A stretch of DNA of 64,000 nt from Sphingomonas sp. HF-S4 (GCF_032911445.1 NZ_JAWJEJ010000002.1:186001-250000); one strand, 5' to 3'. Shown: positions 26,852 through 35,338, counted from the stretch's first letter. Numbers and translations: made by a program. The notes: generated from the letters alone by a model not told the origin.

Positions 26852-27366
26852 CCCAGCGCAGTTGTGGCGCGTTGCTCGGCTTCGGCATGGAGCGCCCAGA
26901 AGCTGGCGACATGCTCGCCAGCCAGCCGCTTCTCGAGCACCGCGAGGTGCGCGCCCCAGCCGCCGCCGAAATTCTTCGCGTCCGGAATCCCGCGGATCCC
27001 GGCATGCGTGAGCATCAGCCGGGTGCGACCCTCGCCCGCCTGTGCGAGCTCGATCGTCACTTCGCCGGCGGCCCCGCCATCCCAGGTGAAGGCGAGCAGA
27101 TGCGGCGGCTCGATCCGGGTGATCGTCTCCGACCACGCCTTGCCGTCAAAGGGCGCGTAGCGCTCGGGCATTGGATCGGGACCGTCGGCGAGATTGCCGT
27201 GGCGCATCGTCATGCCGATCGCGCCGCCCGCGCGCGCCTCGGTCGGGCCGCCCATGAACCAGCGCGCGCGCAGTTCGGGATCGACGAGATATTGCCAGAC
27301 GGTCTCGATCGGGGCGGCGAGCTCGCGTTCGAAGCGCAGCGTGTCGGCAGTGATCGTATCGGCCAT
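26848..27366 (-). CDS. SRPBCC/AHSA1 domain protein
   Basis: A 172-aa START-like fold protein: LRFERELAAPIETVWQYLVDPELRARWFMGG at the N-terminus, SETITRIEPPHLLAFTWD in the middle, and a long C-terminal helix (NFGGGWGAHLAVLEKRLAGE). These proteins bind hydrophobic ligands and are typically encoded with an ArsR-type repressor, as here. It is the last gene of the four-gene ArsR-VOC-AHSA1-AHSA1 cassette, one base after the previous gene. Confidence 0.85.
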   Translation of the reverse strand: MADTITADTLRFERELAAPIETVWQYLVDPELRARWFMGGPTEARAGGAIGMTMRHGNLADGPDPMPERYAPFDGKAWSETITRIEPPHLLAFTWDGGAAGEVTIELAQAGEGRTRLMLTHAGIRGIPDAKNFGGGWGAHLAVLEKRLAGEHVASFWALHAEAEQRATTALG

Positions 27367-27367
27367 G

Positions 27368-27805
27368 TCAGTTCTCCAGGATGCGCGCGAGGCTCTCGAG
27401 GATCGTCGTCCAGCCCTTGCGGGTCCGCGCCTCGTACGCCGCCCATTGCGGGTCCATTTCGTGCGTGAGGGTGAGCATGCAGCCCTCGGCCGTATCGACG
27501 ATCTCGATCGTCACGCGCGTCCATTCCTCTTCCTCCGCAGGACCGGCGGCGAACAGAAAGACGAGGCGGTGCGGTCGATCGATCTCGAGATAGCGCCCGC
27601 GATGCTCGGCATCACCGGCGGGGCGCCGCTCGGTGAGCGTGAAGCCGCCGCCGACACGCGGATCGATCTCGCAGCGGATCATTTCGCCGTCGGGCGTGGC
27701 GAACAGGAAGCGCGCGGCATCGGCGGGATCGAACCAGGCGTCGAACACGCGGGCTGCCGGGGCGGCGAAATCGCGTTTCACCTTGAGGGTCACCGGGCCG
27801 CTCAT
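27368..27805 (-). CDS. SRPBCC/AHSA1 domain protein
   Basis: A 145-aa AHSA1-type protein starting MSGPVTLKVKRDFAAPAARVFDAWFDP, with the family tail GWTTILESLARILEN. It overlaps the VOC gene stop by four bases and precedes a second AHSA1 gene by one base. The two domain proteins are only distantly alike, so the duplication is old. The ligand is unknown. Confidence 0.85.
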   Translation of the reverse strand: MSGPVTLKVKRDFAAPAARVFDAWFDPADAARFLFATPDGEMIRCEIDPRVGGGFTLTERRPAGDAEHRGRYLEIDRPHRLVFLFAAGPAEEEEWTRVTIEIVDTAEGCMLTLTHEMDPQWAAYEARTRKGWTTILESLARILEN

Positions 27806-28197
27806 TGCAGGTTGATCTGCCACGAGACGCCGAACTTGTCCGAAACCCAGCCGAAGCGTCGGCTCCAGCCGTAATTGTCGAGCGGCATCAAAATCTGGCC
27901 ACCTTCGCCGAGCGCGGCGAACAGTTGTTCGGCTTCCGATTCCCCATCGCATTCGAGAAATAAGGACCAGGAAGGTGTGAAATCGAAGCTGTGGTCGAGG
28001 AAGCTGTCATGCGCCATGACCGATTGGCCGGCGATCTCGACAGTGGCACGCAGCACACTGCCTTCGGGGCCCGGGCCTTCGGGGCCGAAGCGCTCGATCG
28101 AGACGATGCGGCTGCCGGGGACGGTGGCGACGTAGAAATCGAGCGCCGCCTGCGCCTTGCCGTGCTGGAACATCAGGAAAGGAGTCGCTTTTGTCAC
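27802..28197 (-). CDS. VOC/PhnB-like protein
   Basis: A 131-aa protein of the glyoxalase/PhnB-like type (often annotated 3-demethylubiquinone-9 3-methyltransferase-like): TKATPFLMFQHGKAQAALDFYVATVPGSRI, then VMAHDSFLDHSFDFTPSWSLFLEC and the terminal GWVSDKFGVSWQINLQ. The GTG start sits in a GTGA overlap with the ArsR stop, so the longer frame was rejected. PhnB-like genes commonly accompany ArsR/AHSA1 cassettes; no enzymatic activity can be assigned. Confidence 0.88.
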   Translation of the reverse strand: MTKATPFLMFQHGKAQAALDFYVATVPGSRIVSIERFGPEGPGPEGSVLRATVEIAGQSVMAHDSFLDHSFDFTPSWSLFLECDGESEAEQLFAALGEGGQILMPLDNYGWSRRFGWVSDKFGVSWQINLQ

Positions 28198-28517
28198 GGT
28201 TTCTGCTCCTCGATGAGCGACGCGAGCCGATCGAGCCGGAAATTCCAGAACTGCTCCCATTGGCGCAGCCACTTGTCCGCTTCGGCGAGCGGGCCGGCGT
28301 TGAGCCGGCAGAGCTGGTTGCGCCCGACTTTCCGCCGCGCGACGAGGCCGGCGCCTTCGAGCACCTTCACATGTTTGGCGGCGCCGGCGAAGCTCATCGC
28401 AAAGGGCTCGGCCAGCTCGCCGATCGACTTCTCGCCGAGCGCGAGCGTGGCGAGCATGCCGCGCCGCGTGGGATCGGCGAGAGCGTGGAAGGTCGTGTCG
28501 AGTCGTTGTTCAACCAT
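28194..28517 (-). CDS. ArsR-family transcriptional repressor
   Basis: A 107-aa winged-helix protein: VEQRLDTTFHALADPTRRGMLATLALGEKSIGELAEPFAMSFAGAAKHVKVLEGAGLVARRKVGR. It has no metal-binding Cys motif, so it belongs to the SdpR-like branch that regulates AHSA1 genes rather than to the arsenic sensors. Its start codon lies inside a perfect 20-bp palindrome and a second palindrome lies 22 bp further upstream, strongly suggesting autoregulation of the cassette. Confidence 0.92.
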   Translation of the reverse strand: MVEQRLDTTFHALADPTRRGMLATLALGEKSIGELAEPFAMSFAGAAKHVKVLEGAGLVARRKVGRNQLCRLNAGPLAEADKWLRQWEQFWNFRLDRLASLIEEQKP

Positions 28518-28527
28518 ATGGTTGAAC
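28508..28527. promoter_or_regulatory. Perfect 20-bp palindrome over the arsR start (operator 1)
   Basis: GTTCAACCATATGGTTGAAC is perfectly self-complementary and contains the ATG of the ArsR gene. A bound ArsR dimer would occlude translation-start DNA, consistent with tight autorepression. Confidence 0.75.
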
Positions 28528-28549
28528 TTGGCAGATGCTCGACCCTTAG

Positions 28550-28565
28550 TCAACCAGTTGGTTGA
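28550..28565. promoter_or_regulatory. Second ArsR-type palindrome overlapping the rarD stop (operator 2)
   Basis: TCAACCAGTTGGTTGA repeats the TCAACCA/TGGTTGA half-sites of operator 1. Centre-to-centre distance is 40 bp, close to four helical turns, so two dimers would lie on one DNA face. It coincides with the last codons and stop of the RarD-like gene. Confidence 0.7.
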
Positions 28566-29452
28566 ACTTTCGGCGCCCGCGCCGTGCGGATGCTGTCGAA
28601 AGCGTAGAGCGCGCAGCCGGTCCAGATCAGCGTGAAGGTAATGATGTGAACGGCACGGACCGGTTCGCCGAACACCAAAACGGCCTCGGCGAACTGGAGC
28701 GTAGGGGCGATATATTGGAGCAGCCCCAGGGTCGCGAGGGGCAGGCGGCGCGCGGCCGCGGCGAACAGCAGCAGCGGCAGCGCGGTCACCACGCCGGCGA
28801 AGACGAGCAGCCAATCCAGACGCGCCGACTGGCCGAACGCGTTGGTGCCCGTCTGGCTGGCATAGAGCAGCAGGGCGATGCTGAACGGCGCAAGCAGCAG
28901 CGTCTCGACGCTCAACCCGCCAAGCGCGTCGATCGCCGCGACCTTGCGGATCAGGCCGTACAGCCCGAAGCTCAGCGCGAGCAGCAACGAGATCCACAGC
29001 GCGCCGCCGCCGCTCACGGCGAGCACCACCACGCCCGCCGCCGCAATCGCGATCGCTACGCTCTGCAGCCGCCGCAGACGCTCGCCGAGAAAGCCGAAGC
29101 CCAACGCGACATTCACCAGCGGGGTGATGAAATAGCCCAGGCTCGCCTCGAGCACATGGCCGTTCTGGACCGCCCAGATATAGACGATCCAGTTGACGCC
29201 GATCGTCAGTGCGCTCGCCATGAGGAGCAGCAGCGTGCGGCCCCGCGCGGCGGCGACGATCCCCTTCGCGCGCCGGAGGACTAGGATGAGCACCGCGACC
29301 AGCAGCAGCGACCACAGCACGCGGTGCGCGAGCACCTGGAGCGCCGGCACGCCCTTGAGCAGATGGATGTAGAGCGGCAGCAGGCCCCAGATCGTGTAGG
29401 AACCGATGCCGAAGACGAGACCCGCGGCACCGGGCTGGGACGAACTGCGCAT
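28550..29452 (-). CDS. rarD: EamA-type permease, RarD family
   Basis: A 300-aa membrane protein with about ten hydrophobic helices. The N-terminus GLVFGIGSYTIWGLLPLYIHLLKGVPALQVLAHRVLWSLLL and the internal GVNWIVYIWAVQNGHVLEASLGYFITPLVNVALGFGFLGE are hallmarks of RarD. These are drug/metabolite-superfamily exporters with poorly defined substrates. It lies upstream of the ArsR cassette on the same strand, and its stop codon is embedded in an ArsR operator. Confidence 0.93.
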   Translation of the reverse strand: MRSSSQPGAAGLVFGIGSYTIWGLLPLYIHLLKGVPALQVLAHRVLWSLLLVAVLILVLRRAKGIVAAARGRTLLLLMASALTIGVNWIVYIWAVQNGHVLEASLGYFITPLVNVALGFGFLGERLRRLQSVAIAIAAAGVVVLAVSGGGALWISLLLALSFGLYGLIRKVAAIDALGGLSVETLLLAPFSIALLLYASQTGTNAFGQSARLDWLLVFAGVVTALPLLLFAAAARRLPLATLGLLQYIAPTLQFAEAVLVFGEPVRAVHIITFTLIWTGCALYAFDSIRTARAPKVQPTG

Positions 29453-29578
29453 ATGCCCCCTTTGCCCGGCGCGCCGCGATCGGCAAGCCGCGGCTGCTTT
29501 GTCGCGCGATAGCCGCACTACGCCCCTTGCCAGCCACGCCGCGCCCGCTAGCTTCCGCGGCGAACAGGGGGGGATAGC

Positions 29579-30529
29579 ATGGACGAAATCGAAGAAGGGG
29601 GTCGGCAGACTCCGTACGACCATCCGGTGATTGCGACCTTGGCGGGCGCAGCGATCCTGGTGATCGCCGCGCTGCTCGCGCCGCGCTTCGTGCCGCAGCA
29701 GCCGCTGGGGACGCTGATCGGCATCGGCGTCGGCGGGGGACTGGTGCTGTGGGTGATCGGCTTCGTCGTGACGACGCGCTACTCGACATTGCCGTGGAAG
29801 CTGGGTTCGCTCGCGGTGCTGCTGGCGACGGGCGCTGGCGCCGCACTGATCGCACACGGCCAGTTCGAGACCCTATCGCGCGCCGATGCGAGCACCTTTG
29901 CCGAGGTCGAGTTCGGCCCCGGCGGCGGGGTCAAACTGCCCGCGGGCGCCGCGGGGCGCGGACCGCTGTCGAAGCGCTTCGCCGAGGCCGTGACCGCCGA
30001 CGCGCAGGCGCAGCGCGATTTCGGCACCGCGTTCGGCCGTCTCGGCGTCGCCAACCTGACCAGCCCCTATCTGCTCGAACAGGATCCCAAGGCCCTGGCG
30101 CAATGCGATGCGGTCAAGGCGTTGGCGACGCTCGCACAGTCGCAGGCGGCGGCGCGGGCGCAGCGGACCCGGGCGATGACCGAAGCGCTTGCCAAGGCGA
30201 ACCTGCCGGCAAAGGCCAAGGAAGGAATCACGATCATGGCGGGGCCGCCAGCCGGCGCGCCCGACCCGCGGCTCGACAACCAGCTCGCGATGGTGCGCGC
30301 GACCGCCGACCTGTGCGGGCTGCTCGCCGGGCGCGGCTGGTTCAACAATGGCGGCTATTTCGGCTTTCGCAGCGGTGCCGACGAGACGCGCTTCCGGGCG
30401 CTCTCCAAGGCGCGGATGGAGCTGACCGGGCAGGTCGAGGCGATCGAGCGCGGCTCCCAGGAGCGCATGGCGCAGGGCCGCGACATGGTCCGCGACGTGT
30501 TGAGCAAATCGATCTTCGCGGGGAGCTAG
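29579..30529 (+). CDS. Uncharacterised membrane protein with large C-terminal domain
   Basis: A 316-aa protein with GGGGGAT before its ATG. Three hydrophobic helices (about 18-36, 44-65 and 74-93) are followed by a roughly 220-residue, mainly helical, probably periplasmic domain containing LAQSQAAARAQRTRAMTEALAKANLPAKAKEG and two isolated Cys. No family is recognised. It stands alone between divergent rarD and the convergent YciI-like gene; its stop shares a CTAG with the latter. Confidence 0.7.
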   Translation: MDEIEEGGRQTPYDHPVIATLAGAAILVIAALLAPRFVPQQPLGTLIGIGVGGGLVLWVIGFVVTTRYSTLPWKLGSLAVLLATGAGAALIAHGQFETLSRADASTFAEVEFGPGGGVKLPAGAAGRGPLSKRFAEAVTADAQAQRDFGTAFGRLGVANLTSPYLLEQDPKALAQCDAVKALATLAQSQAAARAQRTRAMTEALAKANLPAKAKEGITIMAGPPAGAPDPRLDNQLAMVRATADLCGLLAGRGWFNNGGYFGFRSGADETRFRALSKARMELTGQVEAIERGSQERMAQGRDMVRDVLSKSIFAGS

Positions 30530-30825
30530 CCCGGCCGCACCGGGTTCGCCGCTTCCGCGCCGACAACAGTGTTCCAGGGCTGGACGTGCCAATGCGCGAC
30601 CAGCCCTTCAATCACATAGGGATCGGCCTCGGCGAAAGCGCGTGCGGCATCGGCATGGGTGAACAGCAGCAGCGCCGATTCGACCGGATCGCCGACCGCG
30701 CCGCCGAGCAGCAATTCGCCGCGCTCGGAGGCCGCCCAGGCTAGCGCGAGATGCGCGTCGCGAAAGCCGGGGCGGCGCTCGAGATAGTCGGAGGCGAGTT
30801 CATAGAAGAGCAGGTGATGCGCCAC
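30526..30825 (-). CDS. YciI-like protein
   Basis: A 99-aa dimeric alpha/beta-barrel-type protein: HHLLFYELASDYLERRPGFRDAHLALAWAASERGELLLGGAV, then PYVIEGLVAHWHVQPWNTVVG. The His/Asp residues of the YciI fold are present; the biochemical role is unknown. The start is a GTG one base after the E2 stop, so it is the last gene of the bkd operon. Confidence 0.8.
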   Translation of the reverse strand: MAHHLLFYELASDYLERRPGFRDAHLALAWAASERGELLLGGAVGDPVESALLLFTHADAARAFAEADPYVIEGLVAHWHVQPWNTVVGAEAANPVRPG

Positions 30826-30826
30826 C

Positions 30827-32131
30827 TCAATCGGCGAACAGCAGCACCGGGGTCTCGAGCAGCTTGCGCACCGCCTGGACGAAGCTCGCCGCGTCATGGC
30901 CATCGACGACGCGGTGGTCGCAGCTGATCGACAGGTTCATCAGCTTGGCGCGGACGATATCGTCGCCGTGGAACACCGGGCGCTCGACGATCTTGTTTGG
31001 GCCGATGATCGCGACTTCGGGGCGGTTGATCACCGGCGTCGTCGCGATCCCGCCGAGTGGCCCGAGCGAGGTGACGGTAAGGGTCGAGCCACTGAGCTCC
31101 TCGCTCTTCGCCTTGCCGGTGCGCGCCGCCTCGGCGAGGCGCGTGATCTCGGTGGCGAGCTGCCAGACGTTGCGATCCTGCGCGTCGCGGATCACCGGGA
31201 CCATCAGCCCCGCGTCGGTCTGCGCTGCCATGCCGAGATGCACGCTGCCGTGGCGGGTGACCACGCCGGCCTCGTCATCGTAGCGCGCGTTGAGCATCGG
31301 GAAGTCGGGGATCGCCCGGCAGATCGCGACGATCAGGAAGGGCAGCATCGTCAGCTTGGGGCGGTTGCCGCGATTGGTGTTCAAGTCGGCCCGCATCGCT
31401 TCGAGCGCGGTGACGTCGATCTCGTCGACATAGGTGAAATGCGGGATCGCGCGCTTCGACGCAGCCATGTTCTCGGCGATGCGGCGGCGCATGCCGATCA
31501 CTTTCACCGGCTCGTCCACGCGGGCGCGGCTGGCGTGCGGCGCGTGATAGCCCTGCCCCTGGCCGTAGCGGAGATACGCGTCGAGGTCGGCGTGGCGGAG
31601 GCGGTCGCCCTCGGCGGGCTTCACGCTGGCGAGGTCGATGCCGAGATCCTTGGCGCGGGCGCGGACTGCGGGCGAGGCGAGGACGTGCTTCTCTTCTCCC
31701 CTTCCGCTTGCGGGAGGGGTCGGGGGAGGGGATGTCTCTTCGGAGGTAGCGGTCGTAACAGGCCCTCCCCCAGCCCCTCCCGCAAGCGGAAGGGGAGCGA
31801 TTGGGGAGGGTTCAACCACCTCCTCCACCCCTGGATTCTCGGCTTCGACCTGTTCCTCGACTTCCTCCGAAACCGGCGCTTCGCCTGCGTCGTCGGTCTC
31901 GACCACCATCAGCGCCGAGCCGATCGCAACCTGGTCGCCGACGTCGCCGGCGAGTTCGAGAACCACGCCCGACACCGGCGATTCCATCTCGACGGTGGCC
32001 TTGTCGGTCATCATGTCGGCGACCTGCTGGTCTTCCTCGACGCGCTCGCCAACCTTGACGTGCCAGGCGACGATCTCGGCCTCGGCGATGCCTTCGCCGA
32101 TGTCCGGCAGGCGGAAAGTGAAGCGGGCCAT
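30827..32131 (-). CDS. bkdB: Branched-chain 2-oxoacid dehydrogenase E2 (dihydrolipoyl acyltransferase)
   Basis: A 434-aa E2 subunit. The lipoyl domain (1-80) has Lys44 in MTDKATVEM; an acidic linker follows, then the peripheral subunit-binding domain (LASPAVRARAKDLGIDLASV, about 150-185) and the catalytic domain with His406/Asp410 in SCDHRVVDGHDAASF. It transfers acyl groups from branched-chain 2-oxoacids to CoA. The linker between lipoyl and binding domains (about 111-146) is encoded by a REP-like inverted repeat inserted in frame. It is five bases after E1beta. No E3 gene is in the window. Confidence 0.95.
   Translation of the reverse strand: MARFTFRLPDIGEGIAEAEIVAWHVKVGERVEEDQQVADMMTDKATVEMESPVSGVVLELAGDVGDQVAIGSALMVVETDDAGEAPVSEEVEEQVEAENPGVEEVVEPSPIAPLPLAGGAGGGPVTTATSEETSPPPTPPASGRGEEKHVLASPAVRARAKDLGIDLASVKPAEGDRLRHADLDAYLRYGQGQGYHAPHASRARVDEPVKVIGMRRRIAENMAASKRAIPHFTYVDEIDVTALEAMRADLNTNRGNRPKLTMLPFLIVAICRAIPDFPMLNARYDDEAGVVTRHGSVHLGMAAQTDAGLMVPVIRDAQDRNVWQLATEITRLAEAARTGKAKSEELSGSTLTVTSLGPLGGIATTPVINRPEVAIIGPNKIVERPVFHGDDIVRAKLMNLSISCDHRVVDGHDAASFVQAVRKLLETPVLLFAD
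31696..31797. repeat. REP-like 35-bp inverted repeat inside the E2 gene
   Basis: Arms at 31696-31730 and 31763-31797 match in 33 of 35 positions when one is reverse-complemented, with a 32-nt spacer. Each arm also contains its own small palindrome (CCTTCCGC/GCGGGAGG). In the E2 frame it encodes PLPLAGGAGGG and PPPTPPASGRG. It looks like an extragenic palindrome that entered a coding region where the product tolerates flexible sequence. Confidence 0.85.
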
Positions 32132-32136
32132 GCGGA

Positions 32137-33150
32137 TCAGTCCTTCAGGAGTTTCTGGAGCGCCGTTCCGATGCGCACCGGGCCGGGGAAATACGCCCAT
32201 TCGAGGCTGTGGGGGTACGGCGTGTCGAAGCCGGTGACGCGCTCGATCGGGGCTTCGAGATGGTAGAAGCAGCGCTCCTGGACGAGCGCGGAGAGTTCGG
32301 CACCGAAGCCGCCGGTGCGGGTGGCTTCGTGGACGATCATGCACCGGCCGGTCTTCTTGACCGACGCCTCGATCGCCTCGATGTCGAGCGGGACGAGGGT
32401 GCGCAGGTCGATGATCTCGGCATCGACGCCGAGTTCCTCCACCGTGTTGGCGACGACATGGACCATCGTGCCGTAGGCGAGGATCGTCACCGCCTCGCCC
32501 TCGCGGACGGTCGCGGCCTTGCCGAGCTCGACGCGGTAATGCCCTTCGGGAACTTCGGATGCCGGATGCCCCGCCCAGGTCTTGGCCGGGCGGTCGTAAT
32601 GGCCGTGGAACGGGCCGTTATAGATGCGCTTGGGCTCGAGGAAGAGGACGGGATCGTTGTCCTCGATCGCGGCGATCAGCAGCCCCTTGGCATCATAGGG
32701 GGTGGACGGGATCACCGTCTTGATCCCCGAGACGTGGGTGAAGATGCCCTCGGGCGACTGGCTGTGCGTCTGGCCCCCGAAGATACCGCCGCCATAAGGC
32801 GAGCGCACGGTGATCGGCGCAGTGAAGTCCGCCGCCGAGCGATAGCGCAGCCGCGCGGCTTCGGAGACGAGCTGGTCGAGCGCGGGATAGATGTAATCGG
32901 CGAACTGGATCTCGGGGACCGGGCGAAGGCCGTACGCGCCCATGCCGATCGCGACGCCGATGATGCCGATCTCGGTGATCGGGGTGTCGAAGGCGCGGGT
33001 CTTGCCGTATTTCGCCTGGAGCCCGGCCGTGGCGCGGAACACGCCGCCGAAATAGCCGACATCCTCGCCCATCACGACGACGTTGGGATCGCGCTCCATC
33101 ATCACGTCCATGGCCGAATTGATCGCCTGGATCATGTTCATCTGCGCCAC
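32137..33150 (-). CDS. bkdA2: Branched-chain 2-oxoacid dehydrogenase E1 beta subunit
   Basis: A 337-aa transketolase-like beta subunit: MNMIQAINSAMDVMMERDPNVVVMGEDVGYFGGVF, then RSPYGGGIFGGQTHSQSPEGIF and the C-terminal SVKKTGRCMIVHEATRTGGFGAEL. It forms the alpha2-beta2 E1 with the alpha subunit encoded upstream, although a hydrolase gene is inserted between them. The E2 gene follows after five bases. Confidence 0.96.
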   Translation of the reverse strand: MAQMNMIQAINSAMDVMMERDPNVVVMGEDVGYFGGVFRATAGLQAKYGKTRAFDTPITEIGIIGVAIGMGAYGLRPVPEIQFADYIYPALDQLVSEAARLRYRSAADFTAPITVRSPYGGGIFGGQTHSQSPEGIFTHVSGIKTVIPSTPYDAKGLLIAAIEDNDPVLFLEPKRIYNGPFHGHYDRPAKTWAGHPASEVPEGHYRVELGKAATVREGEAVTILAYGTMVHVVANTVEELGVDAEIIDLRTLVPLDIEAIEASVKKTGRCMIVHEATRTGGFGAELSALVQERCFYHLEAPIERVTGFDTPYPHSLEWAYFPGPVRIGTALQKLLKD

Positions 33151-33152
33151 GG

Positions 33153-34013
33153 TCAGCCCTCCCGCACGATGTAGCGGTCGCCGGGGGCGACGGTCATCTG
33201 GGCCAATGCGGTCTTGGCGGCGGCGTTGGGCGGAAGATAGGCGGCGAGGAAGCGGCGCGCGGCAAGCTGGGCGCGGGTGAAGGGCCCGGTGCCCGCATCG
33301 CCGATCAGCCCGTGACTGCCGTCCTGGATGACCAGCGCATATTTGTCGCCCGCCGGGCTCTGCTCGATCGGCTGGAGGTGATCGGCGGGATCGGTGACGA
33401 AGCCCTGGACCAGATCCTTGGTGCCGGTGACCAGTATCGTCGGGACGCCAAGCGACGCATAGGCGCCGGGACGGACCAGCCCGGGGACCGCACCGGGCGA
33501 CGAGAAGCCGAGCACCGCCGTGACGCTGGGATCGCGCATCGGCATGAGGTTCGCATAGGCGCCACCCATGCCGAGGCCGATCAGCGTGCCGAAGCTGTGC
33601 CCCATCACCGCGACGGGGATGCCGGGGAAAGTCTTGGCGGCGTGCGCGCTGGTCGCCCTCATATCGGCGACGCGCTCGAAGAAGCGGGCGCGGCCGTCGA
33701 ACTTTTCGTTGCCTGGATAGCGGACCGAATCGACATGCAGCGGGGCAAGTACGGCATAGCCGTCGGCGACGACCGCGCCGACGATCGCCTCATAGCGCTC
33801 GGGCCAGCCGCCGAACCCCGTCGAGAACAGCACTACGCCCCGCGGCGCGGCGGCGGGGCGCCAGATCGTCAGCTTGGTGGTGCGCGCGCCGACGGTGAGG
33901 TCGATCGTCTCGGGCGCGGCGGGGGCGGCGAGCAGCCCGGAGGGGAGCAGCGCGAGGCCACCCAGTGCGGCGGCACCCTTGAGCAGCGCGCGGCGGTCGA
34001 GGAGCAGGTTCAC
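33153..34013 (-). CDS. Tat-signal alpha/beta hydrolase
   Basis: A 286-aa hydrolase. The N-terminus LLLDRRALLKGAAALGGLALLPSGLLAAPA has the twin-Arg motif and hydrophobic stretch of a Tat signal. The fold includes RGVVLFSTGFGGWPERYEAI, the nucleophile elbow VAVMGHSFGTLIGLG and the His region IQDGSHGLIG. It resembles PET-hydrolase/acetylhydrolase-type periplasmic esterases; the substrate is unknown. The GTG start overlaps the E1alpha stop by four bases and it ends two bases before E1beta, so it is fully embedded in the bkd operon. Confidence 0.88.
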   Translation of the reverse strand: MNLLLDRRALLKGAAALGGLALLPSGLLAAPAAPETIDLTVGARTTKLTIWRPAAAPRGVVLFSTGFGGWPERYEAIVGAVVADGYAVLAPLHVDSVRYPGNEKFDGRARFFERVADMRATSAHAAKTFPGIPVAVMGHSFGTLIGLGMGGAYANLMPMRDPSVTAVLGFSSPGAVPGLVRPGAYASLGVPTILVTGTKDLVQGFVTDPADHLQPIEQSPAGDKYALVIQDGSHGLIGDAGTGPFTRAQLAARRFLAAYLPPNAAAKTALAQMTVAPGDRYIVREG

Positions 34014-35275
34014 AGTCCGGCCGCCTTTTGTTCGTCGAGCATCTGCTGCTGCTGTTCCTTGAGGTGCCAGGGGATCGTCTCGAACACCCCCTCGAACATC
34101 GAATCGAAGGGCTGGTGCATGCCGTGGCCGAGGATGCCGTTCTTCTCGGCTTCCTTCTGCGCGGCCTTGACGATCTCGGCGAGCTCGCGATCCTGCGCGG
34201 TCTGGCGCTCCTCGTCCCATTCGCCGAGCGCGATCAAGTGATCCTTGAGCCGGCGGATCGGATCGCCGAGCGGCCAGGCATTGGGCTCGCCGGCGCTGCG
34301 ATAGGCGGTGGGGTCGTCGGAGGTCGAATGGCCCTCGGCGCGATAGGTGAAGTGCTCGATCAGCGTCGGGCCCTGGTTGGTCCGCGCGCGCTCGGCCGCC
34401 CACTGCGTGGCGGCGTACACCGCGAGCGCATCGTTGCCGTCGACGCGCAGCCCGGCGATGCCATAGCCGATCGCGCGCGCCGCAAAGGTCGTCGCCTCGG
34501 CGCCGGCGAAGCCCGAGAACGAGCTGATCGCCCATTGGTTGTTGACCACGTTCATGATCACCGGTGCCCGGTAGACCGTCGCGAAGATCATTGCCGAGTG
34601 GAAGTCGCCCTCCGCGGTCGAGCCCTCGCCGCACCAGGTCGCGGCGATGCGCGTATCGCCCTTGGCCGCGCTGGCCATCGCCCAGCCGACCGCCTGGGGA
34701 TATTGCGTCGTCAAATTGCCCGAGATCGAGAAGAAGCCGTATTCCTTCGACGAATACATGATCGGCAGCTGGCGGCCCTGGAGCGGATCGGCGGCGTTGG
34801 AATAGATCTGGTTCATCATCGTGACCAGCGGATAGCCGCGCGTGATCAGGATGCCCTGCTGGCGATAGGAGGGGAAGCACATGTCGTCGCTGGCGAGCGC
34901 CATCGCGGCGGCGACCGAGACGGCCTCTTCGCCGGTCGACTTCATGTAGAAGCTGGTCTTGCCCTGGCGCTGGGCGCGGAACATGCGCTCGTCGAACGCG
35001 CGGACCAACGCCATCGCGCGGAGCATCTTGCGCAGCGCCTCCGGATCGAGCCGCGGGTTCCACGGGCCGACCGCCTGGCCCGAATCGTCGAGCACGCGCA
35101 CCAGCGTGTAGGCGAGTTCGTGGAAGCTGTCGGCCGGGGCGGCGGTATCGGGCCGTCGCGCCGAGCCCGCCGGGGGCACCTCGACGGCGCTGAAATCGGC
35201 CTCGTCGCCGGGGCGGAACCGGGGTTCCGGCACGTGCAGCGAGAGCGGCGGCAAATTGGCGCGCGGAGCGTCCAT
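34010..35275 (-). CDS. bkdA1: Branched-chain 2-oxoacid dehydrogenase E1 alpha subunit
   Basis: A 421-aa thiamine-diphosphate enzyme subunit. An N-terminal extension (LSLHVPEPRFRPGDEADFS) typical of bacterial BkdA1 precedes MALVRAFDERMFRAQRQGKTSFYMKSTGEEA. The ThDP motif GEGSTAEGDFHSAMIFATVYRAPVIMNVVNNQWAIS and the phosphorylation-loop-like YRAEGHSTSDDPTAYR follow. It decarboxylates 2-oxoacids from Val, Leu and Ile. It is the first gene of the operon, with GGAGAG six bases before ATG. Confidence 0.96.
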   Translation of the reverse strand: MDAPRANLPPLSLHVPEPRFRPGDEADFSAVEVPPAGSARRPDTAAPADSFHELAYTLVRVLDDSGQAVGPWNPRLDPEALRKMLRAMALVRAFDERMFRAQRQGKTSFYMKSTGEEAVSVAAAMALASDDMCFPSYRQQGILITRGYPLVTMMNQIYSNAADPLQGRQLPIMYSSKEYGFFSISGNLTTQYPQAVGWAMASAAKGDTRIAATWCGEGSTAEGDFHSAMIFATVYRAPVIMNVVNNQWAISSFSGFAGAEATTFAARAIGYGIAGLRVDGNDALAVYAATQWAAERARTNQGPTLIEHFTYRAEGHSTSDDPTAYRSAGEPNAWPLGDPIRRLKDHLIALGEWDEERQTAQDRELAEIVKAAQKEAEKNGILGHGMHQPFDSMFEGVFETIPWHLKEQQQQMLDEQKAAGL

Positions 35276-35338
35276 GATCTCTCCGAATTGCGGACCGTGT
35301 CGCTGCTAGCAACGCACGGGCCCGGTTTCCGGACGCTT

